Assembly (NCBI GenBank): GCA_026399475.1
Contig: JAPLQY010000023.1
Coordinates: forward strand, 1-64,000
Length of the DNA stretch: 64,000 nucleotides
Direction of reading: 5' to 3'
Origin: Rhodocyclales bacterium
Lineage (GTDB): Bacteria; Pseudomonadota; Gammaproteobacteria; Burkholderiales; Rhodocyclaceae
Shown: one piece after another, positions 24,551 through 34,320 of the stretch
Layout: every line of letters starts with the position of its first letter
Numbering within the stretch: the stretch's first letter is position 1
The notes under the pieces: generated by a model
What the model was told of the DNA's origin: nothing
Database searches by the model: none
What the model saw: the letters and a program-made list of their open reading frames with translations, nothing else
Translations under genes and position numbers: made by a program

Positions 24551-26581
24551 ATGAGTGGATATTCATTCAGAATTACGAGGGTCGCGCGGCGGCCGGCAGC
24601 GGCCGGGGCGGTGCTTCTGCTGTTCGGCATGCTGGCGGCGCCAGGGGCCGCGCAGGAGGTTTCCGAACACGATTACTTCGGCGATCTGCCGGTAGTGCTT
24701 TCCGTCAGCCGTCTGGCGCAGCGGCTCGACGAGGTACCTGGCGCGGTGACGGTGATCGACGCCGAGACCATACGCCGCTCCGGTGCGCGCGAGGTGGCCG
24801 AACTGCTGCGGCTGGTGCCGGGTTTCGTGGTGACGCAGCGCAACGGCGGCAGTACAGTGGCCGGCTACCATGCCGCGCTCGACGTCTATGGCGCGCGCAT
24901 GCAGGTGTATGTCGACGGCCGCTCCGTGTATTCGAGCTTCTACCTCGGTGACACGCATCGCGGCCTGGCGGCGGTGGAACTGGCCGACATCCAGCGCATC
25001 GAGGTGCTGCGTGGTTCGAATTCGGCGGCCTTCGGCTCGAATGCCTTCCTCGGCGTGGTCAACATCGTCACCCGGGCGGCGGCCGACACGCACGGCGTAT
25101 CGGCATCCGTGACGCTTGGCGATAAAGGCATCGACGACAATTTCGTGCGCTACGGCTGGGGTAACGAGGCGGCCGACATGCGCCTGTCCGTGTCGCGGCG
25201 CTCCACCAGCGGCTACGAGTCAGCGTACGACGACAGCCACCGTTCGCAAATGCAGTTTCGCGGCGATTTTCGAGTCGGCCCCGCGGACGATGTGAGCATC
25301 AAACTCGGCGTCGCCCGGGAGTCGTTCGGCGAGGGGGTACCCAGGTTTGATTGCAATATTGCTACAGGTGTGCGGGGTGTTTGCGACACCAACAAGGAAC
25401 GCACCGATTCCTGGCGCAATGGCTATGCCCGCTTCGACTGGTCACGCACCTTGAGCGAGACCTCGATGCTCAAGGTCGCTGGCGGCGTCGATCAGGAACT
25501 GTACACATCCAATTTCCTCGCCGAGCAGTTTCCCAACGCGTTCCCGGGCGGTCGGATTTTTGCGTTCGCCGATTTCGGCGGCAAGGCACTACGTCAGAAT
25601 CTTGAAATCCAGCGCACTGATGTGTGGTCCGCTGATTTGCGTTCCGTGGTTGGTGCCGAAATCCTGCGCGAGCAGGTACGGTCGCCCTCGCTGTTCTCGA
25701 CTGACGCCAGTATTTCGGCACGCCAGTCGCGGGTCTTCGGTGGTATCGAATGGAAGCCGGCAGCAGACTGGATCATCAACACCGGTGGCATGTGGGAAGA
25801 TCATTCGATGGCTGGCAGGACTTTCGCGCCACGCCTGGCGGTGAATTATCATCTGCTGCCGGAACACACGCTGCGCGCCGTAAGCACCCAGTCTTTCCGC
25901 ATGCCGTCGATCTACATGTTCCGCGGCTTGGCGACTTTGCAGGCTAATGCAACGCCTCCAGCATTGGCCGCCCTCCTCGGGTTTCCCAAGGCCCTGCCCC
26001 AGGCGGCGGGAACCGGCAACGTGAAGCCCGAGTCGGTTATAGCGAACGAGATCGGCTATCTGGGTGAATTGCGCAACCTGGGCCTTAAGCTCGACGTCCG
26101 TGCCTTCAGCGAACGCATGAATCGGCGTCACTATTCCAGATCGCTGGACATAATCAACCTGCCGGGTCCGGACATTCACGGTTTCGAATACCAGTTCGAC
26201 TGGAAGCCCTTCGACGCGACACGCGTTGTCTTTGCCGAAGCGCAGATTCGCGAGGAAGCCGGCCGCAACGACAACAACAATGCCGAGCATTTCGAGGCGC
26301 CGCATCGGACCGGCAGCGTCGCTCTCTACCAGAAGCTTCCCGGCCGCTTCGACCTGAGCCTGATCGCCTACTACGCGACACCCTACCAGTGGGCCGGAAT
26401 GGCTCAAGTGCTCGACGGCGCGCGCCAGCTCGATGCGCGGCTGGCCTATGCCTTCCGTGTCGGCGCGACGCGCGGCGAACTGGCATTCATGGCGCAGTCA
26501 CTCAGTGGCAGCCACATGGAATACTACCGGACCCAGTTGTCGGGACGCCGCGCCTTCACCTCGCTGCGGCTGGATTTCTGA
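24551..26581 (+). CDS. TonB-dependent outer membrane receptor
   Basis: It encodes 676 residues. A signal peptide (AGAVLLLFGMLAAPGAAQ) precedes the plug domain (EVPGAVTVIDAETIRRSGAR, then IQRIEVLRGSNSAAFGSNAF). A 22-strand barrel follows and ends with the outer-membrane sorting residue F in SLRLDF. It imports or senses a ligand with TonB energy. The next two genes, a periplasmic binding protein and a hybrid kinase, run in the same direction with 3- and 109-base gaps, so the three may sense one ligand. Ligand unknown. Confidence 0.93.
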   Translation: MSGYSFRITRVARRPAAAGAVLLLFGMLAAPGAAQEVSEHDYFGDLPVVLSVSRLAQRLDEVPGAVTVIDAETIRRSGAREVAELLRLVPGFVVTQRNGGSTVAGYHAALDVYGARMQVYVDGRSVYSSFYLGDTHRGLAAVELADIQRIEVLRGSNSAAFGSNAFLGVVNIVTRAAADTHGVSASVTLGDKGIDDNFVRYGWGNEAADMRLSVSRRSTSGYESAYDDSHRSQMQFRGDFRVGPADDVSIKLGVARESFGEGVPRFDCNIATGVRGVCDTNKERTDSWRNGYARFDWSRTLSETSMLKVAGGVDQELYTSNFLAEQFPNAFPGGRIFAFADFGGKALRQNLEIQRTDVWSADLRSVVGAEILREQVRSPSLFSTDASISARQSRVFGGIEWKPAADWIINTGGMWEDHSMAGRTFAPRLAVNYHLLPEHTLRAVSTQSFRMPSIYMFRGLATLQANATPPALAALLGFPKALPQAAGTGNVKPESVIANEIGYLGELRNLGLKLDVRAFSERMNRRHYSRSLDIINLPGPDIHGFEYQFDWKPFDATRVVFAEAQIREEAGRNDNNNAEHFEAPHRTGSVALYQKLPGRFDLSLIAYYATPYQWAGMAQVLDGARQLDARLAYAFRVGATRGELAFMAQSLSGSHMEYYRTQLSGRRAFTSLRLDF

Positions 26582-26584
26582 GCA

Positions 26585-27523
26585 ATGCGCCGCCGGTTTC
26601 TTGTCGCTGTCGTCACTGCCGGTTTATGCCTGATGACATATGGGTCGGTATGGGCGACGGGCGCAGTTTCGGTCTGGGTGGCCTTGTCGGACACCGGTGG
26701 TGCGCACGCCGAAGCGGCGGCGGCCTTGCGTGCGGAGATCGAGCAGGCGCAACCCGGGCGCATCGAATGGCGCGTGGCGCACTGGAGCCAGTTCGCCAGC
26801 CCCAAGCCGGAGCCGCAATGGGTTGTCGCCGTAGGAATTGCGGCGCACCGAGGCATGCAGGAACTGTTTGCCGGCGACACCACACCACCGCCACTGCTGT
26901 CGATACTGGTGCCGCGTCTTGCCTTCGAGCGGATTGCCGATCCAGCACGCCTGCGTGCCGGGTCGCTCTCGGCGGTGTTTCTCGATCAGCCGCCGGGACG
27001 CCAGCTGGATATGATCCGGCTGGCGTTGCCGGCGGTGCGCAATGTCGGGATACTGGTTAGCAGGGAGTCGAAAGGCCATGCCCCGGCCCTGGAGAAAGCG
27101 GCGAAGGACCGGGGTCTGCAACTCGTGACTTCGCAGGTGGATCAAAGCGGATTGTTTCCGTCCTTGCAGTCCTTGCTCCCCGAAGTGGAACTCCTGCTGG
27201 CGTTGCCCGATCCGGCGGTGTTCAACAGCCAGACCGCGGCCAACATACTGACGGCGGCATACCGCCGACAGGTGCCCCTGGTCGGCTTCTCTCCAGCCTA
27301 CGTCAAGGCCGGTGCCTTGCTGGCGCTGTATTCGACACCCGCCCAGGTGGGCGCACGCGGCGGCGAACTGCTGCGGCAGGCACTGCCGGGCAAGTCCTTG
27401 CCGCCGCCACAGTGGCCGCGCGAATTCGCCGTGGCGATCAATCGGGATGTGGCTCATTCGCTAGGGCTGGCACTCGATGAGCGACATCTTGGCGAGCAGT
27501 TGCGGCAGAGGGATCGGCCATGA
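26585..27523 (+). CDS. Periplasmic ABC-type substrate-binding protein
   Basis: It encodes 312 residues. The signal peptide is RRRFLVAVVTAGLCLMTYGS, then VWATGA. The body matches the ABC_sub_bind (YtfQ/DUF534-like) family: PRLAFERIADPARLRAGSLS, FLDQPPGRQLDMIRLALPAV and the late segment VGFSPAYVKAGALLALYSTP. No permease or ATPase gene is nearby, so it may serve the downstream kinase as a ligand-binding partner rather than a transporter. It starts 3 bases after the receptor stop. Confidence 0.9.
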   Translation: MRRRFLVAVVTAGLCLMTYGSVWATGAVSVWVALSDTGGAHAEAAAALRAEIEQAQPGRIEWRVAHWSQFASPKPEPQWVVAVGIAAHRGMQELFAGDTTPPPLLSILVPRLAFERIADPARLRAGSLSAVFLDQPPGRQLDMIRLALPAVRNVGILVSRESKGHAPALEKAAKDRGLQLVTSQVDQSGLFPSLQSLLPEVELLLALPDPAVFNSQTAANILTAAYRRQVPLVGFSPAYVKAGALLALYSTPAQVGARGGELLRQALPGKSLPPPQWPREFAVAINRDVAHSLGLALDERHLGEQLRQRDRP

Positions 27524-27588
27524 GCGTCCCGCACGGCCGTCCGAAGGGACGCAAACTTTCGCACGGAGCCGCGCAGCGGCGAACCGTC

Positions 27589-27629
27589 GTCACCCCTTGC
27601 CTTGGGCAGGGGGTTGGGGGGAGGGCTGT
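27589..27629 (+). repeat. Dispersed GTCACCCC repeat, copy (C)
   Basis: GTCACCCC at the left end, GGGGGTTGGGGGGAGGG at the right end and a CCTTGCC/GGGCAGG-like centre match copies B and D. The upstream flank (GGAGCCGCGCAGCGGCGAAC) is shared in form with D. It fills most of the gap between the binding-protein gene and the hybrid kinase start at 27633. Confidence 0.7.
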
Positions 27630-27632
27630 TCC

Positions 27633-29546
27633 ATGAGCCTGCGCACCCGCATGCTGCTGCTGGCCCTGTTGCCGACGACGCTGGTTGCGGTGTTGCTGGC
27701 CACCGTTTTTCTGCTGCACGCGATTGACAACCTCGAGCAGGGTCTGCGCACACGCGGTGCGGCGATTTCGCGGCAGACGGCGGCTACTGCCGAGTTCGGT
27801 ATCTTTTCCGGGCAGCGCGACAGCCTCTGGTTACTGACCGAGTCGGCGCTGCGCATTGATCCGGACGCGGTTGGCGTCGCGATCATTGATGCGCAGGGCG
27901 CAATCATGGCGCGCAGCGGTGCCCTGAGTCCGTCCGGCTGGCCCGCGCTTGGGCGGATCGAAGGCCGTCGCATCGGGCCGGATGTGTTGTTGTTCGCCGA
28001 GCCGGTGAGGCGCAGTACCGTCCCCGTGGATGACATCTACGCGGGTGCGGAAGTCTGGCGCGCTGCCGAATCAAAAGTGATTGGCCATGTTGTTGTTGAA
28101 TTGTCTCTGCAGGAGGTTTCCAGAAAGAGCAAATGGTTGATTGCAGCCGGCCTTTCGATCGCCATGCTCGGCGCCGTTCTTGGCGCCTGGCTGGCGCGAC
28201 GCATCGCGCGCGCGGTGACCGATCCCCTGCTCGAGGCCAACGAGGTGGTCGCGCGTATCGGCGAAGGGGATATGACAGCGCGCATGGCGGCCGAGTCGGC
28301 CGGACCTCTGCGGTCCCTGGCGGGTGGCATCAATGACATGGCCGAACGCATCGGCGTAACGCAGGAAGATTTGCGTGCACGAGTCGCAGTGGCGACCCTT
28401 GACTTGCTGCGGGAGAAGGAAGCGGCGGAGCACGCCACCATTGCCAAGTCGCACTTTCTTGCAGCGGCCAGTCACGATCTGCGGCAACCATTGCATGCGC
28501 TTGGGCTTTTCGTTTCGGGACTGTCCCAGTCGGACGCAGCCAGGCACGAGCCGAGGCTGGTCGCACATATCCAGTCGGCAGTGGATACCCTGCAGAATCT
28601 GCTCGATGCCATCCTCGATATTTCAAGACTGGATGGCGGCAACCTGATTCCGAAGATCGGCAGTTTTCCCCTGGGCCGTGTGCTGGATCGGCTGGCTGAC
28701 GACCTTTCGTTGCTGGCAGAACAAAAGGGCTTGCAGCTCAAGCTGCGGACGACGCGGGTTTGGGTGCATAGCGATCAACAGATCGTCGAGCGCATCCTGC
28801 TCAATCTGGTCGGCAACGCCTTGCGTTACACCCGTGCCGGCGGCGTGCTGGTGAGCTGCCGCCGGCGTCGTGGCGTGGTACGGGTCGAGGTGTGGGATAC
28901 CGGTGAAGGAATTCCCGAGCATGCACGCGACGAAATTTTCGAGGAGTACGTGCAACTGGGGAATCCGGAACGCGATCGTGAAAAGGGGCTTGGACTCGGC
29001 CTGGCGATTTGCCGTCGACTTGCCGCTCTGCTGGCCATTCCGCTGGGTGTTCGTTCGCGGTCGGGACGAGGCTCGGTGTTCTGGGTTGAATTGCCTCTGG
29101 TCCAACCGGGGGCGCCCGGTGGCTCACCGGATGGCGCGATGCCGCAGCCGGGGCACGTCGCAGATTCCGCCCGAATCTCGGGCACGGTTCTGGTTGTCGA
29201 CGGTGACGCCCTGGTGCGCACAGGCATGGAGCAGGCGATTGTTGGCTGGGGAGGCAGTGTCGTGCTGGCGGCCAACCGCGAGGAAGCCTTGCGCCACTGT
29301 CGCCAGAGCAGGCAGCCGCCTGATCTGATCATCTGCAATCTTCGTTTGGCGGGCCCGGTCGGAGGCATCGCGCTCGCCCAACAATTGCAGCACGAATTCG
29401 GGAACATGCCCGTGCTGCTGGTCAGCGCCGACGTCAGCGAGGAAGCCCAGGCGGCGGCGCGCGGCTCCGGCTTCGCGCTGCTCAAGGAGCCAGTGCCGCC
29501 GGGCCGGCTGCGGGCGGCCTTGCAGCATCTGCTGGCCGGTCGCTAG
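27633..29546 (+). CDS. Hybrid sensor histidine kinase with degenerate receiver
   Basis: It encodes 637 residues from ATG 27633. The layout is membrane helix (LLALLPTTLVAVLLATVFLL), periplasmic sensor, second helix (AAGLSIAMLGAVLGAWLARR), HAMP and HisKA with the site FLAAASHDLRQPLHALGLF. HATPase follows, with [20 protein letters not shown] and GLGLGLAICRRL. The C-terminal receiver (residues ~515-635) reads DLIICNLRL where the phosphorylated aspartate should be, so it probably cannot be phosphorylated. It follows the TonB receptor and binding protein and is probably their sensor. Its convergent neighbour metF overlaps its last 4 bases. Confidence 0.92.
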   Translation: MSLRTRMLLLALLPTTLVAVLLATVFLLHAIDNLEQGLRTRGAAISRQTAATAEFGIFSGQRDSLWLLTESALRIDPDAVGVAIIDAQGAIMARSGALSPSGWPALGRIEGRRIGPDVLLFAEPVRRSTVPVDDIYAGAEVWRAAESKVIGHVVVELSLQEVSRKSKWLIAAGLSIAMLGAVLGAWLARRIARAVTDPLLEANEVVARIGEGDMTARMAAESAGPLRSLAGGINDMAERIGVTQEDLRARVAVATLDLLREKEAAEHATIAKSHFLAAASHDLRQPLHALGLFVSGLSQSDAARHEPRLVAHIQSAVDTLQNLLDAILDISRLDGGNLIPKIGSFPLGRVLDRLADDLSLLAEQKGLQLKLRTTRVWVHSDQQIVERILLNLVGNALRYTRAGGVLVSCRRRRGVVRVEVWDTGEGIPEHARDEIFEEYVQLGNPERDREKGLGLGLAICRRLAALLAIPLGVRSRSGRGSVFWVELPLVQPGAPGGSPDGAMPQPGHVADSARISGTVLVVDGDALVRTGMEQAIVGWGGSVVLAANREEALRHCRQSRQPPDLIICNLRLAGPVGGIALAQQLQHEFGNMPVLLVSADVSEEAQAAARGSGFALLKEPVPPGRLRAALQHLLAGR

Positions 29547-30370
29547 CGTCCCAGCCGGCGGCAAATTTCCAGGGTCAGGCCTGCCAGATTCATGCTATAG
29601 AAGTGCAGGCCCGGTGCGCCGCGTTCGATCAGGCGCTGGCAGAGTTCCGTCGCTACATCCAGGCCAAAGGCCCGTATGGACTCTGCATCGTCGCCAAAGC
29701 TTTCCAGCTTGCGTCGCATCCAGCGCGGGATCTCGGCCCCGCAGGCGTCGGAAAAGCGCGCCAGCTTCGAGAAGCTGGCAATCGGCATGATGCCCGGCAC
29801 GATCGGGATGCCGACGCCGAGCGCCCTCGCTTCATCGACGAAATGCTCGTAGGCATCCGCGTTGTAGAAGTACTGGGTGATGGCCGAATTCGCCCCGGCA
29901 TCGACTTTGCGCTTGAAATTCAGCAGGTCTTCGCGCGGACTCTTTGCTTGCGGATGCCACTCGGGATAGGCCGCCACCTCGATGTGAAAGCTGTCGCCGG
30001 TTTCGGCACGAATGAATGCCACCAGTTCGCTGGCGTAGCGGAATTCGCCGGCGTCAGCCATGCCTGACGGCAGATCGCCGCGCAGGGCGACGATGCGGCG
30101 GATGCCGCGCTCCTTGAATATGGCCAGCATCTCGCGGATTCCCTCGCGCGTCGAACCGATGCAGGACAGATGCGGCGCGGCATGGTGGCCTTCCGCGGCG
30201 ATTTCCATCACCGTGGCCAGCGTAGGCTCGCGCGTCGAACCGCCGGCGCCGTAGGTGACGGAAAAAAACTCGGGCTTCAGCACCGCAAGTCGGGCCCGTG
30301 TTGCGCGCAGTTTCTCCATGCCCTCTGGGGATTGCGGCGGGAAGAACTCGATGGATAGTTCAAATGTCAT
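29543..30370 (-). CDS. metF: Methylenetetrahydrofolate reductase
   Basis: It encodes 275 residues. The TIM-barrel signature is LSIEFFPPQSPEGMEKL at the start, VTYGAGGSTREPT near residue 40 and the FAD/folate site segment NSAITQYFYNADAYEHFVDE. It makes 5-methyltetrahydrofolate for methionine synthesis. It is the third gene on the ahcY transcript, so it is probably controlled by the SAH riboswitch. The stop overlaps the convergent hybrid kinase stop. Confidence 0.97.
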   Translation of the reverse strand: MTFELSIEFFPPQSPEGMEKLRATRARLAVLKPEFFSVTYGAGGSTREPTLATVMEIAAEGHHAAPHLSCIGSTREGIREMLAIFKERGIRRIVALRGDLPSGMADAGEFRYASELVAFIRAETGDSFHIEVAAYPEWHPQAKSPREDLLNFKRKVDAGANSAITQYFYNADAYEHFVDEARALGVGIPIVPGIMPIASFSKLARFSDACGAEIPRWMRRKLESFGDDAESIRAFGLDVATELCQRLIERGAPGLHFYSMNLAGLTLEICRRLGR

Positions 30371-30403
30371 TCCGGGTTCCTCGATACGTTTCTCGCGCTG
30401 CGC

Positions 30404-30754
30404 TCATGAACGAGGCGGACTCAGCAGCAGTCGCGTAAGCGCCCATGAGATCAGGCTGTACACCATCGAGCCGAAAATTCCGGACCAGATCCCGCCCACC
30501 ACGAAGCCCTCGATCAACCATGCCGCCAGCAGGAACATCATGCCGTTGATGACGAAGATGAACAGCCCCAGCGTCAGCAGCGTTACCGGCAGCGTCAGCA
30601 ACAGCAGCACGGGCCGGATCACGGCGTTGATCAGCCCCAGCACCACCGCCACCGCCAGGGCCGTCCAGAAACTTGCGACGTGAATCGAAGGCAGCAGGTA
30701 GGGCAAGGCCAGCAGGGCGAGGGCGTTGATCAGCCAGACAGCGAGCAGGCGCAT
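30404..30754 (-). CDS. Small membrane protein, phage-holin-4_2-type (YvlD-like)
   Basis: It encodes 116 residues in four membrane segments, for example VWLINALALLALPYLLPSIH, VVLGLINAVIRPVLLLLTLP and LLAAWLIEGFVVGGIWSGIF. The RPVLLLLTLPVTLLTLGLF core is diagnostic of the YvlD/holin_4_2 family. Despite the name, these are chromosomal inner-membrane proteins of unknown function. Its place between ahcY and metF recurs in betaproteobacteria and suggests a link to the methyl cycle, which is unproved. Confidence 0.9.
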   Translation of the reverse strand: MRLLAVWLINALALLALPYLLPSIHVASFWTALAVAVVLGLINAVIRPVLLLLTLPVTLLTLGLFIFVINGMMFLLAAWLIEGFVVGGIWSGIFGSMVYSLISWALTRLLLSPPRS

Positions 30755-30799
30755 GACAGTCTCCTTGGGGTGGGCGGTCGGGATTGTGGGGCGAGAGGC

Positions 30800-32221
<1,422 letters not shown>

Positions 32222-32280
32222 GAAAGCTCCTTGAACTGTGACCGGGAGGGAGGCGAACTCACCCTGCCCGGTACGGGTTG

Positions 32281-32351
32281 GGTGAGCGCAGTTTGAAAAT
32301 TGGTCCGAGCCTGGGGGGTATGCGGAAGCTACCCTTGCAGCGCTCCTCGGA
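32281..32351 (-). promoter_or_regulatory. SAH riboswitch of the ahcY operon
   Basis: On the minus strand the leader begins CCGAGGAGCGCTGCAAGG and closes with CAGGCTCGG, forming P1. GAGCGC (+ coordinates 32340-32345) pairs with GCGCTC (32284-32289) as the pseudoknot. This is the consensus of the SAH riboswitch found upstream of ahcY in betaproteobacteria. It turns expression on when SAH accumulates. The distance to the ahcY ATG is about 60 bases. Confidence 0.93.
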
Positions 32352-32359
32352 AGCCAATC

Positions 32360-32365
32360 ATTATA
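32360..32365 (-). promoter_or_regulatory. -10 element of the ahcY promoter
   Basis: TATAAT on the minus strand stands about 9 bases in front of the riboswitch 5' end, so transcription would begin at the aptamer. No good -35 is visible; its place is occupied by the tRNA-fMet promoter, which runs the other way. Confidence 0.65.
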
Positions 32366-32384
32366 GCCTTATTCGCCAATTGCG

Positions 32385-32414
32385 TTGACGCACTGCCGCA
32401 ATCCCGTCTATAAT
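32385..32414 (+). promoter_or_regulatory. Promoter of tRNA-fMet
   Basis: TTGACG (32385-32390) and TATAAT (32409-32414) are separated by 18 bases, and the tRNA begins 14 bases later. It overlaps the upstream region of the divergent ahcY promoter, so the two may interfere. Confidence 0.8.
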
Positions 32415-32427
32415 CGCCCTTCTCTGA

Positions 32428-32505
<78 letters not shown>

Positions 32506-32518
32506 CAAAAATGAATGA

Positions 32519-32548
32519 AGCCAATCACTTAACGGTGATTGGCTTTTT
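32519..32548 (+). terminator. Rho-independent terminator after tRNA-fMet
   Basis: AGCCAATCAC pairs with GTGATTGGCT across a short loop and is followed by TTTTT within the second arm's end. It lies 15 bases behind the tRNA. Confidence 0.9.
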
Positions 32549-32820
32549 CATTTCCGGCCGGAGTTTTCGACGATGGATTAGAGGTACGTTAAGAAACGCT
32601 CGTTGTGTTGACGCGATTCAATAACGTACGCGCAAAGAAACAGGGCGTTTCTTTACACGTCGCAGGAATCTGTAAAGAGCGGACTTGGCAGCAAGCAAGC
32701 TGCCCACGGGAGACCTTCGGGCTTTTAACCCGAAGAAATATCAGTTTTGTTGCAACTAAGCTATTGAGTAAACGTTTTGTTGCATGGATAATTGTTTTGT
32801 CGCAATCCACGCCGCATCCC
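32549..32820 (+). other. Structured leader in front of fic, no gene
   Basis: These 272 bases are full of symmetry. AAAGAAAC (32634-32641) pairs with GTTTCTTT (32647-32654). TCTTTACA (32650-32657) pairs with TGTAAAGA (32671-32678). The two stems share bases and exclude each other. CTTCGGG (32715-32721) pairs with CCCGAAG (32729-32735), and this arm matches the tRNA-fMet anticodon arm at 17 of 19 positions. Three GTTTTGTTGCA-like repeats follow. A frame continuous with fic runs through it, but the family start is later. Confidence 0.6.
32744..32805 (+). repeat. Three direct repeats GTTTTGT(T/C)GCA, probable operator
   Basis: Copies begin at 32744, 32774 and 32794, so the spacings are 30 and 20 bases, multiples of about one helical turn. 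The first extends into the palindrome GTTGCAAC. They end 16 bases before the fic ATG. The phasing suggests one regulator binding one face of the DNA, perhaps the Fic protein's own winged helix. Confidence 0.65.
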
Positions 32821-34320
32821 ATGCCCCTGCTCGGTTACGCTTGGTTGATCCGTGAACTCGCTCTCCCCGAGCGGCCGTTGGCGGTCGAGTCACGCTTGGG
32901 CACGCGGATGCGTACCGTCCATGAGCTTGGTGGCGTAACGCGGCATGAATACCCGGCCCAGTATGCGCCCGAGCCCGATGTCGTCGGCCACCTGGAATTC
33001 GCCCTCAAGCACGAATACGTAGACCTTTGCCTGTTGCGCGACGTGTTTCTGATCTGCGGTGCGGCGCCGATTGAAGCCGCCATCCGCGCTCGCCCCACCG
33101 GTCGCTACACTCGGTTGCTGGGATTCTTCTACGAATTCACTACCGGCCAAACCCTCGATCCGACCCTGAAGATCGGCGGCAACTACGTCGATGCCCTGGC
33201 GCCGGAGGACTGTTTCGTCGCGCCGACGCCACGGCGCAACAAGCGCTGGCGGGTGTGGGACAACCTTCTGGGGGACAGCCGCTACTGCCCCATGGTGCGT
33301 CGGACACAGACCATTGTCGACAGTCTGGCGATGCCCTTGCAGGAAGAACTGCGCGGGCTGGTGGCAGACTTCCCGCCCGAGCTGTTCCAGCGTGCATCGG
33401 ACTACCTGTACCTGAAAGAGACTCGCTCGACCTACGGCATCGAACACGAGGCGATGCCGCCTGCCGACCGCAGCCGACGTTTCGTTGCGCTACTGCGCTC
33501 GGCCGGGGAAGCAAGCTTGATCAGCCTGCTGTCGGAGCCGGAACTGGTGAAGCGCCAGAACTTGATCGTCGATCCCCGCTATGCCGTTCAGGCCTTTCGC
33601 GACAAACACAACTACGTCGGCGAGCAGCGGCCCGACTACAGCCAGCGCCTGCACTACGTCTGCCCGCCGCCGCAGTGGATGGGCAGCCTGATGGCGGGCC
33701 TCGCCCACTCGGCACAGCGATCCACGGGGCTGCCTGCGCTGGTGCAAGCGACGACCGTGGCTTTCGGCTTTGTCTTCATCCACCCGTTCGAGGATGGCAA
33801 CGGTCGCCTGCATCGCTTCCTGATCCACGACCAGTTGCACCGGGGCGGCTTCGTTGCCGCCAACGTCATGCTACCGGTATCGGCGACCATGCTGCGTCAC
33901 ATGCCGGACTACGATGCCGCTCTGGAACGCTACTCGCGTCCGTTGCTGGACGGATGGTTGACCTGGGAGATCGACGACGAAGGCGCGCTCACCATCACCA
34001 ACCCGGAACAGGTCGAGGGCTATTACCGTTACCCCGACCTGACCGGACAAACCGAGTACCTGATCCGCACCGTGGCGCTTTCCATTCGCGAGGACTTCGC
34101 CGAAGAGTTGCACTTCCTGCGTGCTTACGACACGGCCCGCGCGACAGTGCGCGAGATCGTCGACCTGCCCGACCGCCGACTTGACCTCCTGCTGCGCCTG
34201 CTGCATCAGAATGGTGGGCGACTCGCCCAGGGGAAACGGCAGCAGTTCGCCGAGATTGCGGATGGGGAACTCGAGAGAATCGAGACGGGGTTCGCGCAAG
34301 CTTTCGGGCTCAGCGCTTAA
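32821..34320 (+). CDS. Fic-domain protein (probable AMPylase/nucleotidyl transferase)
   Basis: It encodes 499 residues from ATG 32821. An earlier in-frame start at 32605 would add 72 residues encoded by the repeat-rich leader and is less likely. The Fic active site HPFEDGNGRLHR is near residue 321, with the catalytic His first and the phosphate-binding DGNGR loop after it. The N-terminal half is helical and long compared with minimal Fic toxins. The C-terminal ~100 residues (DLPDRRLDLLLRLLHQNGGR) look like a winged helix. It is large and has its own regulator-like parts, so it may be self-controlled. It converges on the HNH gene with a 4-base overlap of the stop ends (34317-34320). Confidence 0.9.
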   Translation: MPLLGYAWLIRELALPERPLAVESRLGTRMRTVHELGGVTRHEYPAQYAPEPDVVGHLEFALKHEYVDLCLLRDVFLICGAAPIEAAIRARPTGRYTRLLGFFYEFTTGQTLDPTLKIGGNYVDALAPEDCFVAPTPRRNKRWRVWDNLLGDSRYCPMVRRTQTIVDSLAMPLQEELRGLVADFPPELFQRASDYLYLKETRSTYGIEHEAMPPADRSRRFVALLRSAGEASLISLLSEPELVKRQNLIVDPRYAVQAFRDKHNYVGEQRPDYSQRLHYVCPPPQWMGSLMAGLAHSAQRSTGLPALVQATTVAFGFVFIHPFEDGNGRLHRFLIHDQLHRGGFVAANVMLPVSATMLRHMPDYDAALERYSRPLLDGWLTWEIDDEGALTITNPEQVEGYYRYPDLTGQTEYLIRTVALSIREDFAEELHFLRAYDTARATVREIVDLPDRRLDLLLRLLHQNGGRLAQGKRQQFAEIADGELERIETGFAQAFGLSA

